Below are positions 27,677 to 35,906 of a stretch of 64,000 nucleotides of DNA, piece by piece. The translations under genes and the position numbers were made by a program. Source of the DNA: Arthrobacter horti (GTDB lineage Bacteria; Actinomycetota; Actinomycetes; Actinomycetales; Micrococcaceae); the NCBI RefSeq assembly GCF_030731045.1, contig NZ_JAVALS010000001.1, forward strand, positions 62,001 through 126,000, given 5' to 3'. The notes under the pieces are model-generated. The model worked only from the letters and a program-made list of their open reading frames with translations, was not told where the DNA came from and ran no database searches. Position 1 is the first letter of the stretch. Every line of letters starts with the position of its first letter.

Positions 27677-28441
27677 CTATTCGTCCAGCACGATGTTGAG
27701 GGCGTGGGCCTTCCGGGCCGTGCCTTCCACGAGTTCCGTCCGGTAGCGCTCCGAGGCGGCCTTCAGCAGCTCCTGCGGTGTGCCGGGGGCCTTGCCGCGG
27801 CGTGTGAGCAGATGCCGGGCCAGTTCGCCGCGGGTGTGCTTGGCGAAGTGGCTGACCACGGTGCGTTTTCCGTCCCGCTCACGGAACACATTGACCGCCA
27901 CGGTCTGAGTGGCCGGCGGCGTCCAGGCCGTGGCGTAGCCGCTGGACCGGCAGTCCACCAGAAGACGGCCCTCCGCCGTCTGTGCGAGCGCCTCGTTCAG
28001 CCGTGGCTTCCAGAACGTCGCCAGGCGCCCTGGCCCGTCCAGCGCGGTGCCGATGGACAAGCGGTAGGCGGGCACGGCGTCGTCGAACCGCAGGGCGCCC
28101 CAGAGCGCCGAGATGATGACGACGGCGTCGTCGGCCTTGCGCTTCTGCGCCGCCGTGAGGCTCGCGTATCCGAGCGCGTCGTAGAGGACGCCCGAGTAGA
28201 CGCTGTGTGCGGGCGCGGCGGATTCGTGCCGCAGGCGCGTGTTGCGCGCCACCTCCTCATGCAGTGAGGCGCCGACACCGAGCAGCGCCAGGGCGTCCTC
28301 ATGTGCACTCACGGTCCCCAGGGCCTCCAGCACCTCCGCGCGGGCCTCGTTGAGGGAGGGGAAGCTCAGATTCGCGAAGTCGACCGGAGCGCCGGAGGAC
28401 GCGGCGGTCTTGCCTTCGGACGGGGGGAGGAGGATCAGCAC
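27677..28441 (-). CDS. yaaA: YaaA family peroxide stress protein
   Basis: The 254 residues begin with the family signature ILLPPSEGKT and contain SGVLYDALGY, KPRLNE and AVNVFRERDGKRTVVSHFAKHTRGELARH. In E. coli YaaA lowers intracellular free iron and protects DNA from peroxide; the structure has a DNA-binding fold. The GTG start at 28441 has TACCAT (28448-28453) 6 bases upstream and no ribosome binding site, consistent with a leaderless mRNA. It is divergent from the RNase P RNA gene. Confidence 0.92.
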   Translation of the reverse strand: MLILLPPSEGKTAASSGAPVDFANLSFPSLNEARAEVLEALGTVSAHEDALALLGVGASLHEEVARNTRLRHESAAPAHSVYSGVLYDALGYASLTAAQKRKADDAVVIISALWGALRFDDAVPAYRLSIGTALDGPGRLATFWKPRLNEALAQTAEGRLLVDCRSSGYATAWTPPATQTVAVNVFRERDGKRTVVSHFAKHTRGELARHLLTRRGKAPGTPQELLKAASERYRTELVEGTARKAHALNIVLDE

Positions 28442-28493
28442 CGTTCGATGGTAGCGAATCCGGACGGCGCTGCCTTGCGGCTAGAATGGACGG

Positions 28494-28870
28494 CGGACGG
28501 GCTGGCCGGGCGATCGCGTTGACGTAAGTCACCGAGGAAAGTCCGGGCTCCGCACAGCAGGGTGGTGGGTAACGCCCACTCGGGGTGACCCGCAGGCCAG
28601 TGCCACAGAGAACAGACCGCCCCGTGCGTGCACGGGGTAAGGGTGAAACGGTGGTGTAAGAGACCACCAGCTCCCCGGGTGACCGGGGAGGCTAGGTAAA
28701 CCCCACCTGGAGCAAGGCCAGACAGGATGTGTTCGAGGGCTGCTCGCCCGAGCATCCGGGTAGGCCGCTTGAGGCCACTGGCAACAGTGGTCCTAGATGG
28801 ATGATCGCCACTCCGCGCCGGGCAACGGGCGCGGATGACAGAACCCGGCTCACAGGCCAGCCCGTCCCTC
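28494..28870 (+). ncRNA. rnpB: RNase P RNA, bacterial type A
   Basis: The ribozyme subunit of RNase P that matures tRNA 5' ends. The ends pair (GGACGGGCTGGCC at 28495 with GGCCAGCCCGTCC at 28855-28867, helix P1). GAGGAAAGTCCGGGCTCC and ACAGGATG/GGCAACAGTGG-type blocks are the conserved core, and ACAGAAcccGGCTCACAGGCC is the 3' core. TAGAAT at 28482-28487 is a good -10 box. The exact ends are approximate. Confidence 0.95.
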
Positions 28871-28934
28871 CGACACCCCACGCATATGTGACTGACGTCA
28901 CCGGACCGCCCCGGCCGCCATGGGCCCGGGGGCG

Positions 28935-28940
28935 ATAGAC
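28935..28940 (+). promoter_or_regulatory. -10 box TAGACT for the GAPDH leader
   Basis: TAGACT lies 16 bases before the ATG of a 37-codon leader ORF, with GAGGGG in between. A recognisable -35 was not found. Confidence 0.45.
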
Positions 28941-28955
28941 TTGAGGGGAACGCCG

Positions 28956-29069
28956 ATGTTCACCCGCCGGGCACGCGTTCGCCTAGGCGGTTTTTTTCTG
29001 CCTGAGACACCCCCGGTGGCGAGCTGCGCCCGACGACGCGCGCAGGTATACGAAAGGTTCCTTGAGTGA
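28956..29069 (+). CDS. 37-codon leader ORF overlapping the GAPDH start
   Basis: The ATG at 28956 has GAGGGG 7 bases upstream. The ORF runs 37 codons with an Arg-rich start (MFTRRARVRLGG) and stops with a TGA that overlaps the GTG start of the GAPDH gene as GTGA. It encloses a CCGCC/GGCGG hairpin and a run of seven T (28991-28997). It may be a real coupled leader peptide or a chance frame; no family is recognised. Confidence 0.4.
   Translation: MFTRRARVRLGGFFLPETPPVASCARRRAQVYERFLE
28964..28997 (+). terminator. hairpin plus T7 tract inside the GAPDH leader (possible attenuator)
   Basis: CCGCC (28964-28968) pairs with GGCGG (28986-28990), followed directly by seven T. It lies about 25-50 bases after the TAGACT promoter box and before GAPDH, so it may terminate leader transcripts. 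It could also be a weak terminator for rnpB read-through. Confidence 0.5.
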
Positions 29070-30538
29070 GTCAGAACTCCGAGTCCTTTGAGCAGTGGAT
29101 GAGCCGTGAGGCCAAGGCCGAGGCGATGATCCCGATCATCGGCCGTCTGTACCGCGACAACAACGTGGTCACCAGCATCCATGGACGCAGCCTCATCAAC
29201 AAGTCCACCATGCAGATCCTGAAGGCGCACCGCTTCGCGCGCCGTATCAGCCAGAACGAGCTGACCCTTGAGGACACCCTTCCGCTGCTGGAGACCCTGG
29301 ACAGCCTCGAGCTCGGTGCCGCCGCAATCGATCTGGCGCTGCTGAGCGAGAAGTTCCAGGCCGAAGGCGCCGGCCGCACTCTGGAGGAGTTCCTGCGCGC
29401 CGAGCTGGCCGCCGTGGTCGGTGGTAAGGGCGCGGACAGCCGCACCAGCCAGGACGTGGTCCTGTACGGCTTCGGCCGCATCGGCCGTCTGCTGGCCCGC
29501 ATCCTCGTGGAGAAGCACGGCGGCGGCCAGGGCCTGCGCCTGCGTGCCATCGTGGTCCGCAAGGGCGGCGACAAGGACCTCTCCAAGCGTGCCAGCCTGC
29601 TGCGCCGCGACTCCGTCCACGGCCCCTTCGAGGGCACCATCCAGGTGGACGAGGAAGCCCAGACCATCACCGTCAACGGTGTCCGCATCCAGGTGATCTA
29701 CTCGGACAGCCCGTCCACCATCGACTACACGTCCTACGGCATCGACAACGCCCTGATCGTGGACAACACGGGCCGCTGGCGTGACGCCGAGGGCCTCTCC
29801 CAGCACCTGCAGAGCAAGGGTGCCGCCCGTGTGCTGCTCACCGCTCCGGGCAAGGGCGAGCTGAAGAACGTGGTCCACGGCATCAACCACGGTGTGATCG
29901 CCGATGAGGACACCATCGTGTCCGCCGCCAGCTGCACCACCAACGCCATCACCCCGGTCCTGAAGGCCATCAACGACAAGTACGGCGTGATCCACGGCCA
30001 CGTCGAGACGGTCCACTCCTTCACCAACGACCAGAACCTGATCGACAACTTCCACAAGGGCGACCGTCGCGGCCGCTCCGCGGCGCTGAACATGGTTCTG
30101 ACCGAGACGGGTGCCGCCAAGGCCGTCGCCAAGGCTCTCCCGGAGCTGGCCGGCAAGCTGACCGGCAACGCCATCCGCGTCCCCACCCCGGACGTGTCCA
30201 TGGCCATCCTGAACCTCAACCTGGAGAAGGAAGCCACCAAGGACGAGGTCAACGAGTACCTGCGTGAGCTCTCGCTGCACTCGGCCCTGCGCAAGCAGAT
30301 CGACTACATCGACTCGCCTGAGGTGGTCTCCACCGACTTCGTCGGCTCCCGCCGCACCGGGATCGTGGACGGCCTGGCCACGATCGCCACCGGCACCAAT
30401 CTGGTGCTCTACGTCTGGTACGACAACGAGTTCGGCTACAGCTGCCAGGTGGTCCGCGTCATGGAGGAGATGGCGGGCGTGAACCCGCCGGCCTTCCCTG
30501 CCGCAGAGGTCCGCGTGGCCGAGAGCGCCAGCGCCTGA
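29066..30538 (+). CDS. glyceraldehyde-3-phosphate dehydrogenase, long form
   Basis: NAD(P)-dependent GAPDH of 490 residues with an N-terminal helical extension of about 125 residues (MSQNSESFEQWMSREAKAEA onward) not found in the classical 330-residue enzyme. The Rossmann domain begins with VVLYGFGRIGRLLARIL (about 130). The catalytic ASCTTN motif holds Cys290, NTGRWRDAEG lies in the NAD domain, and YVWYDNEFGYSCQVVR is at the end. The GTG start has AAAGG 8-9 bases upstream and overlaps the leader ORF stop. Long forms often work beside a glycolytic GapA; a gluconeogenic role is possible but not shown. Confidence 0.93.
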   Translation: MSQNSESFEQWMSREAKAEAMIPIIGRLYRDNNVVTSIHGRSLINKSTMQILKAHRFARRISQNELTLEDTLPLLETLDSLELGAAAIDLALLSEKFQAEGAGRTLEEFLRAELAAVVGGKGADSRTSQDVVLYGFGRIGRLLARILVEKHGGGQGLRLRAIVVRKGGDKDLSKRASLLRRDSVHGPFEGTIQVDEEAQTITVNGVRIQVIYSDSPSTIDYTSYGIDNALIVDNTGRWRDAEGLSQHLQSKGAARVLLTAPGKGELKNVVHGINHGVIADEDTIVSAASCTTNAITPVLKAINDKYGVIHGHVETVHSFTNDQNLIDNFHKGDRRGRSAALNMVLTETGAAKAVAKALPELAGKLTGNAIRVPTPDVSMAILNLNLEKEATKDEVNEYLRELSLHSALRKQIDYIDSPEVVSTDFVGSRRTGIVDGLATIATGTNLVLYVWYDNEFGYSCQVVRVMEEMAGVNPPAFPAAEVRVAESASA

Positions 30539-30547
30539 GCATAGCCT

Positions 30548-30586
30548 GAGAGGCCACGCCCCGCCGGGGCGTGGCCTCTCGCTTTT
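30548..30586 (+). terminator. rho-independent terminator after GAPDH
   Basis: A 15-bp perfect stem (GAGAGGCCACGCCCC / GGGGCGTGGCCTCTC) with a 3-base loop is followed by GCTTTT. Confidence 0.88.
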
Positions 30587-30607
30587 AAGGACCGGCGGGA
30601 GCACGAT

Positions 30608-30805
30608 ATGGGCATGGAACACGAAACAACTCTGGAACACGCACTGGACATCGCCACCGCCAACAGCAAGGAGGGCCATCGCCTCCTGGACCAGGCCAAG
30701 GACATGCTGGAGCACGGAGACGCCACCCCGGAGCGGGTGGCCCAGCTTCAGGAACTCTCCGACGCCGCAGACGCCGATCTGATCCGGGTCCGGAAGGAGC
30801 AGTGA
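30608..30805 (+). CDS. 65-aa acidic helical protein of unknown function
   Basis: The ATG at 30608 follows GGGAG by 6 bases. The peptide is charged and predicted helical (LEHALDIATANSKEGHRLLD, ERVAQLQELSDAADADLI) with no Cys, signal or membrane segment. No family is recognised. It has its own space between the GAPDH terminator and the nuclease leader, so it is probably a real small gene. Confidence 0.6.
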   Translation: MGMEHETTLEHALDIATANSKEGHRLLDQAKDMLEHGDATPERVAQLQELSDAADADLIRVRKEQ

Positions 30806-30925
30806 GCGTCCTCAGACGCCCGGCGTGAGTTTGTCCACATCGCGGCACGCGCCAGGGAACGCTGCGGGAGGCGTCTCCTAAGCTGAACCGGAATCATCAC
30901 CGGAAGAGCTGAGGAGGCGCCTCTC

Positions 30926-30949
30926 ATGCGTCTGAGCAGGGTTTCATGA
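30926..30949 (+). other. 7-codon mini-ORF 1 in the leader of the HNH nuclease gene
   Basis: GAGGAGG (30911-30917) lies 8 bases before the ATG. The reading is MRLSRVS and stop; the TGA overlaps the ATG of mini-ORF 2 (ATGA at 30946). It carries the only strong ribosome binding site of this leader. Confidence 0.4.
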
Positions 30950-30969
30950 ACCGGTCGTGGGTCTCATGA
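30946..30969 (+). other. 7-codon mini-ORF 2 in the leader of the HNH nuclease gene
   Basis: The reading is MNRSWVS and stop. Its TGA overlaps the ATG of the nuclease gene (ATGA at 30966). The three starts are spaced exactly 20 bases apart in three different frames. Confidence 0.4.
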
Positions 30970-31769
30970 GTCAGACATGGGTGCAGTACAGACAACGACG
31001 GCGACGCTCGCGGATCGCCGCGGCCGCGCTGTCCTTTCTCACGGCGGCCCTGGTGGCGCTGCTCGGATGGTTCTTCCTCCGGGGGCAGTTCGGTCTTCCG
31101 GGCTCCGGCCAGGGGCCCAGCCAGGCCCGCGTGTACGACCCGGCCTGGATGAAACCCGTCCGTGCGCCGAGGGCTGTCCCCGCGGAAGGTGCCCTGGCAC
31201 TTCTGGAGTCCCTTCCGGTGGCGCCGAAGGACGTGGCGGACCACTATCAGCGGACGGCGTTCGGCCAGGCATGGGCCGATGAGGACAGGAACGGCTGTGA
31301 CACGCGCAACGACGTCCTCCGCCGGGACCTTGACGCCGTCACCTTCACCTCCGGCTCAGAGCGATCGCTCTGCCGGGTCGCCACCGGCGAACTCTGGGAC
31401 CCGTACACCGGCAAGCGCATCGCATTCCGGCGGGGTGAGCGCAGCAGCCAGAATGTGCAGATCGATCACGTGGTGGCGCTCGGCGAGGCGTGGAAGAGCG
31501 GAGCAGCTAGGCTCAGCCCCGGCCTGCGGCAGACCCTCGCCAATGACCCTTTGAATCTCCTGGCCGTGGACGGTCCCGCCAATCAGCAGAAGAGCGCCCA
31601 GGATGCCTCCACCTGGCTGCCGGCGAACCGGGTGTTCCGGTGCCACTACGTGGCTCGCCAGATCTCCGTGAAGTACAGCTACGGGCTCAGCGTCGGACCC
31701 GAGGAGAAGGCGGCCATGCGCAGGGTGCTGGGCGGCTGCCCGGAACAGCAGAGCATTTCCGGGAGCTGA
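30966..31769 (+). CDS. membrane-anchored HNH (DUF1524/GmrSD-like) nuclease-family protein
   Basis: The 267-residue protein has a basic N-terminus, one hydrophobic segment (about 17-38, AAAALSFLTAALVALLGWFF) and an exported domain. CDTRNDVLRRDL, VQIDHVVALGEAWKSGA and LANDPLNLLAVDGPANQQKSAQD form the HNH-type metal/nuclease pattern of the secreted DUF1524-like family. RCHYVARQISVKYSYGL is the conserved end. The ATG at 30966 has no ribosome binding site of its own and overlaps the second mini-ORF; GTG 30957 is an alternative. Extracellular DNA degradation for nutrition is likely but inferred. Confidence 0.85.
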   Translation: MSQTWVQYRQRRRRSRIAAAALSFLTAALVALLGWFFLRGQFGLPGSGQGPSQARVYDPAWMKPVRAPRAVPAEGALALLESLPVAPKDVADHYQRTAFGQAWADEDRNGCDTRNDVLRRDLDAVTFTSGSERSLCRVATGELWDPYTGKRIAFRRGERSSQNVQIDHVVALGEAWKSGAARLSPGLRQTLANDPLNLLAVDGPANQQKSAQDASTWLPANRVFRCHYVARQISVKYSYGLSVGPEEKAAMRRVLGGCPEQQSISGS

Positions 31770-31791
31770 CGCCGTGACCGCTGCGCGGGGC

Positions 31792-32619
31792 TCAGAGGAC
31801 AGGAAGTGTCAGGTGACCGTGTCCCAGGCCCCATTCGCCGCCGTCGTCGAGGTGTTCCAGGACGGCACGTTGCAGCGAGCTGTCCCGGGGGAGCAGCTCC
31901 AGTCCGTCCAGGCCCCGCTTCCGGAACGTGAAGTACACGGCGTCCGTCGGTGAGGAACTCGTCCGCTCCAGGGTGAACCGCCGGGCGAAGCGCGCCATAT
32001 TGCTTTCCGGCAGGCGGCGGGACAGCTCGGGGTCCAGGAGCCAGGAGATGCATTCGGCGCTGCGGACCGGCTTGCCGGGGAAGTGCCGGCCGAAGAAGGC
32101 GACGGCCTCCTCGAAGCTCGCGTCCACTGCCGCGGGGGAGAGCCCGCCGCCCTCGGGGATGTGAACAGACAGGATCCACTCGTCCGGTGCGGCCCAGCCC
32201 TCGTCCTCGTGGTGGGGGAGCAGATGGAACTGGAGCCGGCCCAGCTGGAACAGATTGCCGGCGTAGTGCAGGGACAGCCAGCCGAAGGTCTCAAGACCGA
32301 AACGGCCGAGCACCCGCCGGGTGATGTCCACGTTCCGGCCGAGGTCGGCCAGGGTGGCGGCCGAGATCTCCGCGGGGATGCCCAGGCCGTCCCAGTAGGC
32401 CAGGAGCTCCGGGGTGAAACGGAGGTACGCCTCCAGCCAGACGAACTCGTCCAGGCTGCCGGAGGGGGCGTAGCCGCCCGGGAACGCGCCCAGGCGGCCT
32501 CGCAGGACAGCCATGGCGTCCAGGACCTGCTCCCCGGCATCGCGGTCGAGCAGGGCGAGCGTTTCGTCCCGGTCCGTGTCCCGGATGTCCGTCAGACGGA
32601 GGATCTCGGAGGAGTCCAC
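31792..32619 (-). CDS. DUF5596/GNAT-like acyltransferase-domain protein
   Basis: The 275-residue protein resembles the acyltransferase-domain proteins of actinobacteria that have an N-terminal helical domain (about 1-100) and a C-terminal GNAT-like domain (about 100-270; HLLPHHEDEGWAAPDEWILSVHIPEGGGLSP, SAECISWLLDPEL). The GTG at 32619 lies 4 bases after the deformylase stop with GGAGG (inside the end of def) upstream, so the two are translationally coupled. The enzyme activity is unproven. Pairing with peptide deformylase could hint at peptide N-terminal chemistry (speculation). Confidence 0.7.
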   Translation of the reverse strand: MDSSEILRLTDIRDTDRDETLALLDRDAGEQVLDAMAVLRGRLGAFPGGYAPSGSLDEFVWLEAYLRFTPELLAYWDGLGIPAEISAATLADLGRNVDITRRVLGRFGLETFGWLSLHYAGNLFQLGRLQFHLLPHHEDEGWAAPDEWILSVHIPEGGGLSPAAVDASFEEAVAFFGRHFPGKPVRSAECISWLLDPELSRRLPESNMARFARRFTLERTSSSPTDAVYFTFRKRGLDGLELLPRDSSLQRAVLEHLDDGGEWGLGHGHLTLPVL

Positions 32620-32623
32620 CTGC

Positions 32624-33208
32624 TCAGTCCTCCGTGTCGTGGCCGAAGGGGTCAGGGTCCACACCGGGCATCCAGGTCAGCCCCGGCACGCCCCATCCGT
32701 TGCGCTTGACCTGGCGCATGGCCTTCTTGGAGTACCGGTCGATCAGGCGGTTGACGTAGAGCAAGCCGTCCAGGTGGTCGTACTCGTGCTGCATCACACG
32801 GGCGAACCAGCCGGTGGCCTCGAAGGACAACGGTGCACCGAAGCCGTCGAAGCCTTCCACCCGGACCCAGTCGGCACGCTGCAGAGGATAGTGCTCACCC
32901 GGGAAGGAGAGGCAGCCCTCCACGTGCTCGTCCGGATCGGGGGCCGCGCCGGAGACCTTGGAGAGGGTCAGCCGGGGATTGACCAGGGCGCCGGTGGGCG
33001 GGACCCCGTCCTCATTGGCGTACTTGTAGATGAAGATGCGCTTGCCCACACCGATCTGAGGGGCGGCCAGGCCCACGCCGTTGGCCGCGTCATTGGTGTC
33101 GAACATGTCCTGGATGAGGGCCAGCAGCTCTTCGTCGAAGACGGTGACTTCCTCAGCCCGGTGGTGCAGCACCGGCTCTCCCCAGATGGTCACAGGACGG
33201 ACTGCCAT
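32624..33208 (-). CDS. def: peptide deformylase
   Basis: A metalloenzyme removing formyl from nascent N-terminal methionine. The 194 residues contain the three motifs GVGLAAPQIG, EGCLSFP (metal ligand Cys99) and QHEYDHLDG (His141, Glu142, His145). The ATG at 33208 is preceded by GAGGGGAACC; the open frame continues upstream through the tRNA-His gene and is not coding there. The C-terminus is about 20 residues longer than minimal deformylases. Confidence 0.96.
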   Translation of the reverse strand: MAVRPVTIWGEPVLHHRAEEVTVFDEELLALIQDMFDTNDAANGVGLAAPQIGVGKRIFIYKYANEDGVPPTGALVNPRLTLSKVSGAAPDPDEHVEGCLSFPGEHYPLQRADWVRVEGFDGFGAPLSFEATGWFARVMQHEYDHLDGLLYVNRLIDRYSKKAMRQVKRNGWGVPGLTWMPGVDPDPFGHDTED

Positions 33209-33245
33209 GGTTGGTTCCCCTCTTGACGGAGCGTGCAGTGATACA

Positions 33246-33280
33246 GCTAAGGCCGTATCGGAAACCGATACGGCCTTAGC
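33246..33280 (-). terminator. terminator of tRNA-His
   Basis: A perfect 16-bp stem (GCTAAGGCCGTATCGG and its complement) with a 3-base loop lies downstream of tRNA-His and upstream of def, all on the minus strand. Confidence 0.8.
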
Positions 33281-33300
33281 CCCGGGACCAGGTCCCTGCT

Positions 33301-33377
33301 TGGGGTGAGTAACGGGGGTCGAACCCGCGACCTTCTGGACCACAACCAGACGCTCTGCCAACTGAGCTATACCCACC
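33301..33377 (-). tRNA. tRNA-His (GTG)
   Basis: A cloverleaf with acceptor GTGGGTA/TACTCAC, D-arm AGCTCAGTTGGCAGAGC, anticodon stem-loop CTGGT-TGTGGTC-CAG giving anticodon GTG, and T-arm GGGTTCGACCC. A G lies at position -1 opposite C73, as required for tRNA-His, and CCA is encoded. Confidence 0.95.
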
Positions 33378-33505
33378 AAGCGCCATTCAGGACGGGTTTC
33401 CCGCGTCCTCTGGAAAGGCAACGTTGAATAGCTTAGCGGATCCGGACGGTCCTTTGCGCCACTTTGGCCACTTTCGCCGAAAAATCTTTGCCGCTGTGGC
33501 GCAGA

Positions 33506-34153
33506 TTACATCGGCCTCGTCGCCTGGGCCGCCGTGGCCGCGCTCTCCGGGGCCGCGGTGATGGACGCGGCGACCTCGCGGGCCGTGGCCGTGTCCGGCC
33601 CTGGGGCCGGGACGAAGACGGCCTGACGGTAGTAGCGGAGCTCGTCGATGGAGTCGCGGATGTCGCCCAGGGCCCGGTGTCCGCCGTGCTTGGCCGGAGC
33701 CTGGAAGTAGGCCCGGGTGAACCAGCGGCGGGACAGTTCCTTGATGGTGCTCACATCGATGACCCGGTAGTGCAGGTGGTTCACCAGCTCCGGCATGTCA
33801 CGGAGCAGGAACATCTTGTCCGTTCCCACGGAATTCCCGCCCAGCGGGGCGGCGCCGGCTCCCGGGACCCATTCCTTGATGTACGCCAGGACTCTCGCCT
33901 GAGCCTCCTCCATGGTCACGCCGTGGGGGAGTTCGTCCAGCAGCTTGGAATCGGTGTGCATCTGGCGGACGAAGTCGTTCATCTGTGCCAGCGCCTCATC
34001 GGACGGCTTGATGACCACGTCCACGCCGTCGCCCAGGATGTTCAGTTCGGAGTCGGTGACCAGGGCGGCGACTTCGATCAGGGCGTCGTTCTCCAGGTCC
34101 AGGCCCGTCATCTCGCAGTCGATCCAGACAATTCGCTCTTGTGTTTTTGCCAC
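33506..34153 (-). CDS. orn: oligoribonuclease
   Basis: A DEDDh 3'-5' exonuclease that degrades 2-5 nt RNA (including pGpG). WIDCEMTGL supplies Asp12 and Glu14; LGGNSVGTDKMFL and HRALGDIRDSI complete the DEDDh motifs. The 215 residues include an Ala-rich tail of about 35 residues beyond the usual end. The GTG start has TAGTCT (34160-34165) 6 bases upstream and no ribosome binding site, which suggests a leaderless mRNA. Confidence 0.95.
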   Translation of the reverse strand: MAKTQERIVWIDCEMTGLDLENDALIEVAALVTDSELNILGDGVDVVIKPSDEALAQMNDFVRQMHTDSKLLDELPHGVTMEEAQARVLAYIKEWVPGAGAAPLGGNSVGTDKMFLLRDMPELVNHLHYRVIDVSTIKELSRRWFTRAYFQAPAKHGGHRALGDIRDSIDELRYYRQAVFVPAPGPDTATAREVAASITAAPESAATAAQATRPM

Positions 34154-34326
34154 GCGCCAAGACTACCGGTCGGCGCGACGGAACCGGGGCAGTCATCTGC
34201 CGGGTCAAGCGGGTTCCCGACCGGGCGCTGATAAAATGACCACGCAAAAGTGGGCCCGGGCGAATCTCCCAGTGGCGCCGCTGGCAGCGGGCTGTGGGCG
34301 ACGGAACGGACGGATGGGTGACTTCG

Positions 34327-35880
34327 ATGACGGATGGACCGGATACGCGGGACGGTACCGCGACCGTGGCATCCCCCCTGGAACGGCTTCGCTGGCTGAG
34401 GGAGCCGTGGTCCGGACGTGCCTGGCCCGCCATCGTGGAAGGCGCCATCGGCTCGCTCCTCGTCTTCGCGGGATCCATCGGCATGGGATGGATCGCCCCG
34501 GCGTCCCCCATGCTGCGCCATCCCCTGGTCATCTTCCTGCGCACCGAGGGACAGGGCCTGACAGCCTCCACCCTGGCGCTGAGCGTCGGCGCCATGATCC
34601 TCATCCGCTCCTGGATCAGGCTGGGGCAGCGCCTCGGCGGCTGGCAGGAGGGGTCGCTCCGGACGGTGGTCTGGGCCATCGGGCTCTGGGCGCTGCCGTT
34701 GTTCTTCGCGGTGCCCATCTTCTCCCGGGACGTTTACGCCTACACGGGCCAGGGAAGGCTTGTGGCAGAAGGCCTGGACCCCTACTCGCAGGGCATCTCC
34801 TCGCTGAGCAACTGGTTCTCACTGGGCGCCGACCAGGCCTGGGCGGAGAACCGCACGCCGTACGGGCCGTACTTCCTGTGGCTCGCCCGCGCCGTCGTCG
34901 GCATCACGGGCGCCCAGCCCGACTACTCCGTGCTGCTCTTCCGCGTGGTGGCGCTCATCGGCGTCGGGCTCTGCGTGGTCTATGTGCCCAAGCTGCCGGC
35001 CCGGCACGGCATCAACCCGGGCCGGGCGCTCTGGCTTTCCGTGGCCAACCCGCTTTTCCTCATCAGCTTCGTGGCCAGCGCGCACAACGACGTGCTCATG
35101 ATCGGCCTGGCTGTCGCCGCCTTCTACTTCGCCTCGGTGGGGAGGCACAAGACGGCGCTTCTTCTCATCACGGCGTCGATCGGCGTGAAGATCATCACCG
35201 TGGTCTTCCTGCCGTTCCTGGGCCTCATGTGGGCGGGGAAGGGTGCGAGCTGGCCCCGGAGGATCGTCTTCTGGGCACTGGCCGGTGCCGGCTCCTTTGC
35301 GATCCTGGCGGTCAGTGGCATCCCGTACGGGCTCGGGTTCGGCTGGCTCTTCGCCCTCACCGATCCGACGCCGGGGTACACCGGCTACGCGCCCTCCGGC
35401 TTCCTGGGGCAGCAGCTGGAGATGTTCTGCAACGCCTTCGGTCTGCCCGGTGGCGATATCGCCACGGGCTTTCGGAGTGTGCTCAAGCTGGGTTCCATGG
35501 CGCTGGCGGCGCTGCTGATCCTGCGCGGACGGCACGAATACCTGGTCCGCAGGGCCGGTCTGGCGATGGCCGCGATCGTGCTGCTCTCACCGATCATCCA
35601 GCCCTGGTACATCTTCTGGTTCGTCCCGCTCCTGGCGGCCACCGGCATCCGCAACGACTGGCAGGTGAAGTCGTTCTACGTGGTGGTCACGTTCTTCGTG
35701 GTCTTCGGTGCGCAGGACCAGCTGTCCGTGTACTCCTTCGTGCAGCTGGGTGTGCCGGTCTCCACCATCGCGTTCGCCGTGGCACTGGCCATGACCGCCT
35801 ACCTGGCCTTCCTGGACGTCCACACGCGCAAGGCCCTGTTCGGGTCGCGGAGGTCCGTGGAGCACTGGGGCGTCATCTAG
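34327..35880 (+). CDS. mptB: MptB-like polyprenol-phosphomannose alpha-1,6-mannosyltransferase
   Basis: A GT-C integral membrane transferase of about 517 residues with some 12-13 hydrophobic segments. FSRDVYAYTGQGRLVAEGLDPYSQG holds the acidic catalytic loop typical of MptB, NRTPYGPYFLWLAR and NPLFLISFVASAHNDVLMIGLA are further signatures, and SPIIQPWYIFWFVP lies near the end. It uses decaprenyl-phosphomannose outside the membrane to extend lipomannan. No ribosome binding site is clear; GTG 34294 is an alternative start. It is the first of four envelope-glycosylation genes, followed by a long hairpin. Confidence 0.88.
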   Translation: MTDGPDTRDGTATVASPLERLRWLREPWSGRAWPAIVEGAIGSLLVFAGSIGMGWIAPASPMLRHPLVIFLRTEGQGLTASTLALSVGAMILIRSWIRLGQRLGGWQEGSLRTVVWAIGLWALPLFFAVPIFSRDVYAYTGQGRLVAEGLDPYSQGISSLSNWFSLGADQAWAENRTPYGPYFLWLARAVVGITGAQPDYSVLLFRVVALIGVGLCVVYVPKLPARHGINPGRALWLSVANPLFLISFVASAHNDVLMIGLAVAAFYFASVGRHKTALLLITASIGVKIITVVFLPFLGLMWAGKGASWPRRIVFWALAGAGSFAILAVSGIPYGLGFGWLFALTDPTPGYTGYAPSGFLGQQLEMFCNAFGLPGGDIATGFRSVLKLGSMALAALLILRGRHEYLVRRAGLAMAAIVLLSPIIQPWYIFWFVPLLAATGIRNDWQVKSFYVVVTFFVVFGAQDQLSVYSFVQLGVPVSTIAFAVALAMTAYLAFLDVHTRKALFGSRRSVEHWGVI

Positions 35881-35906
35881 GCGCTCAGGGACGCCTGCGA
35901 GCGGAG

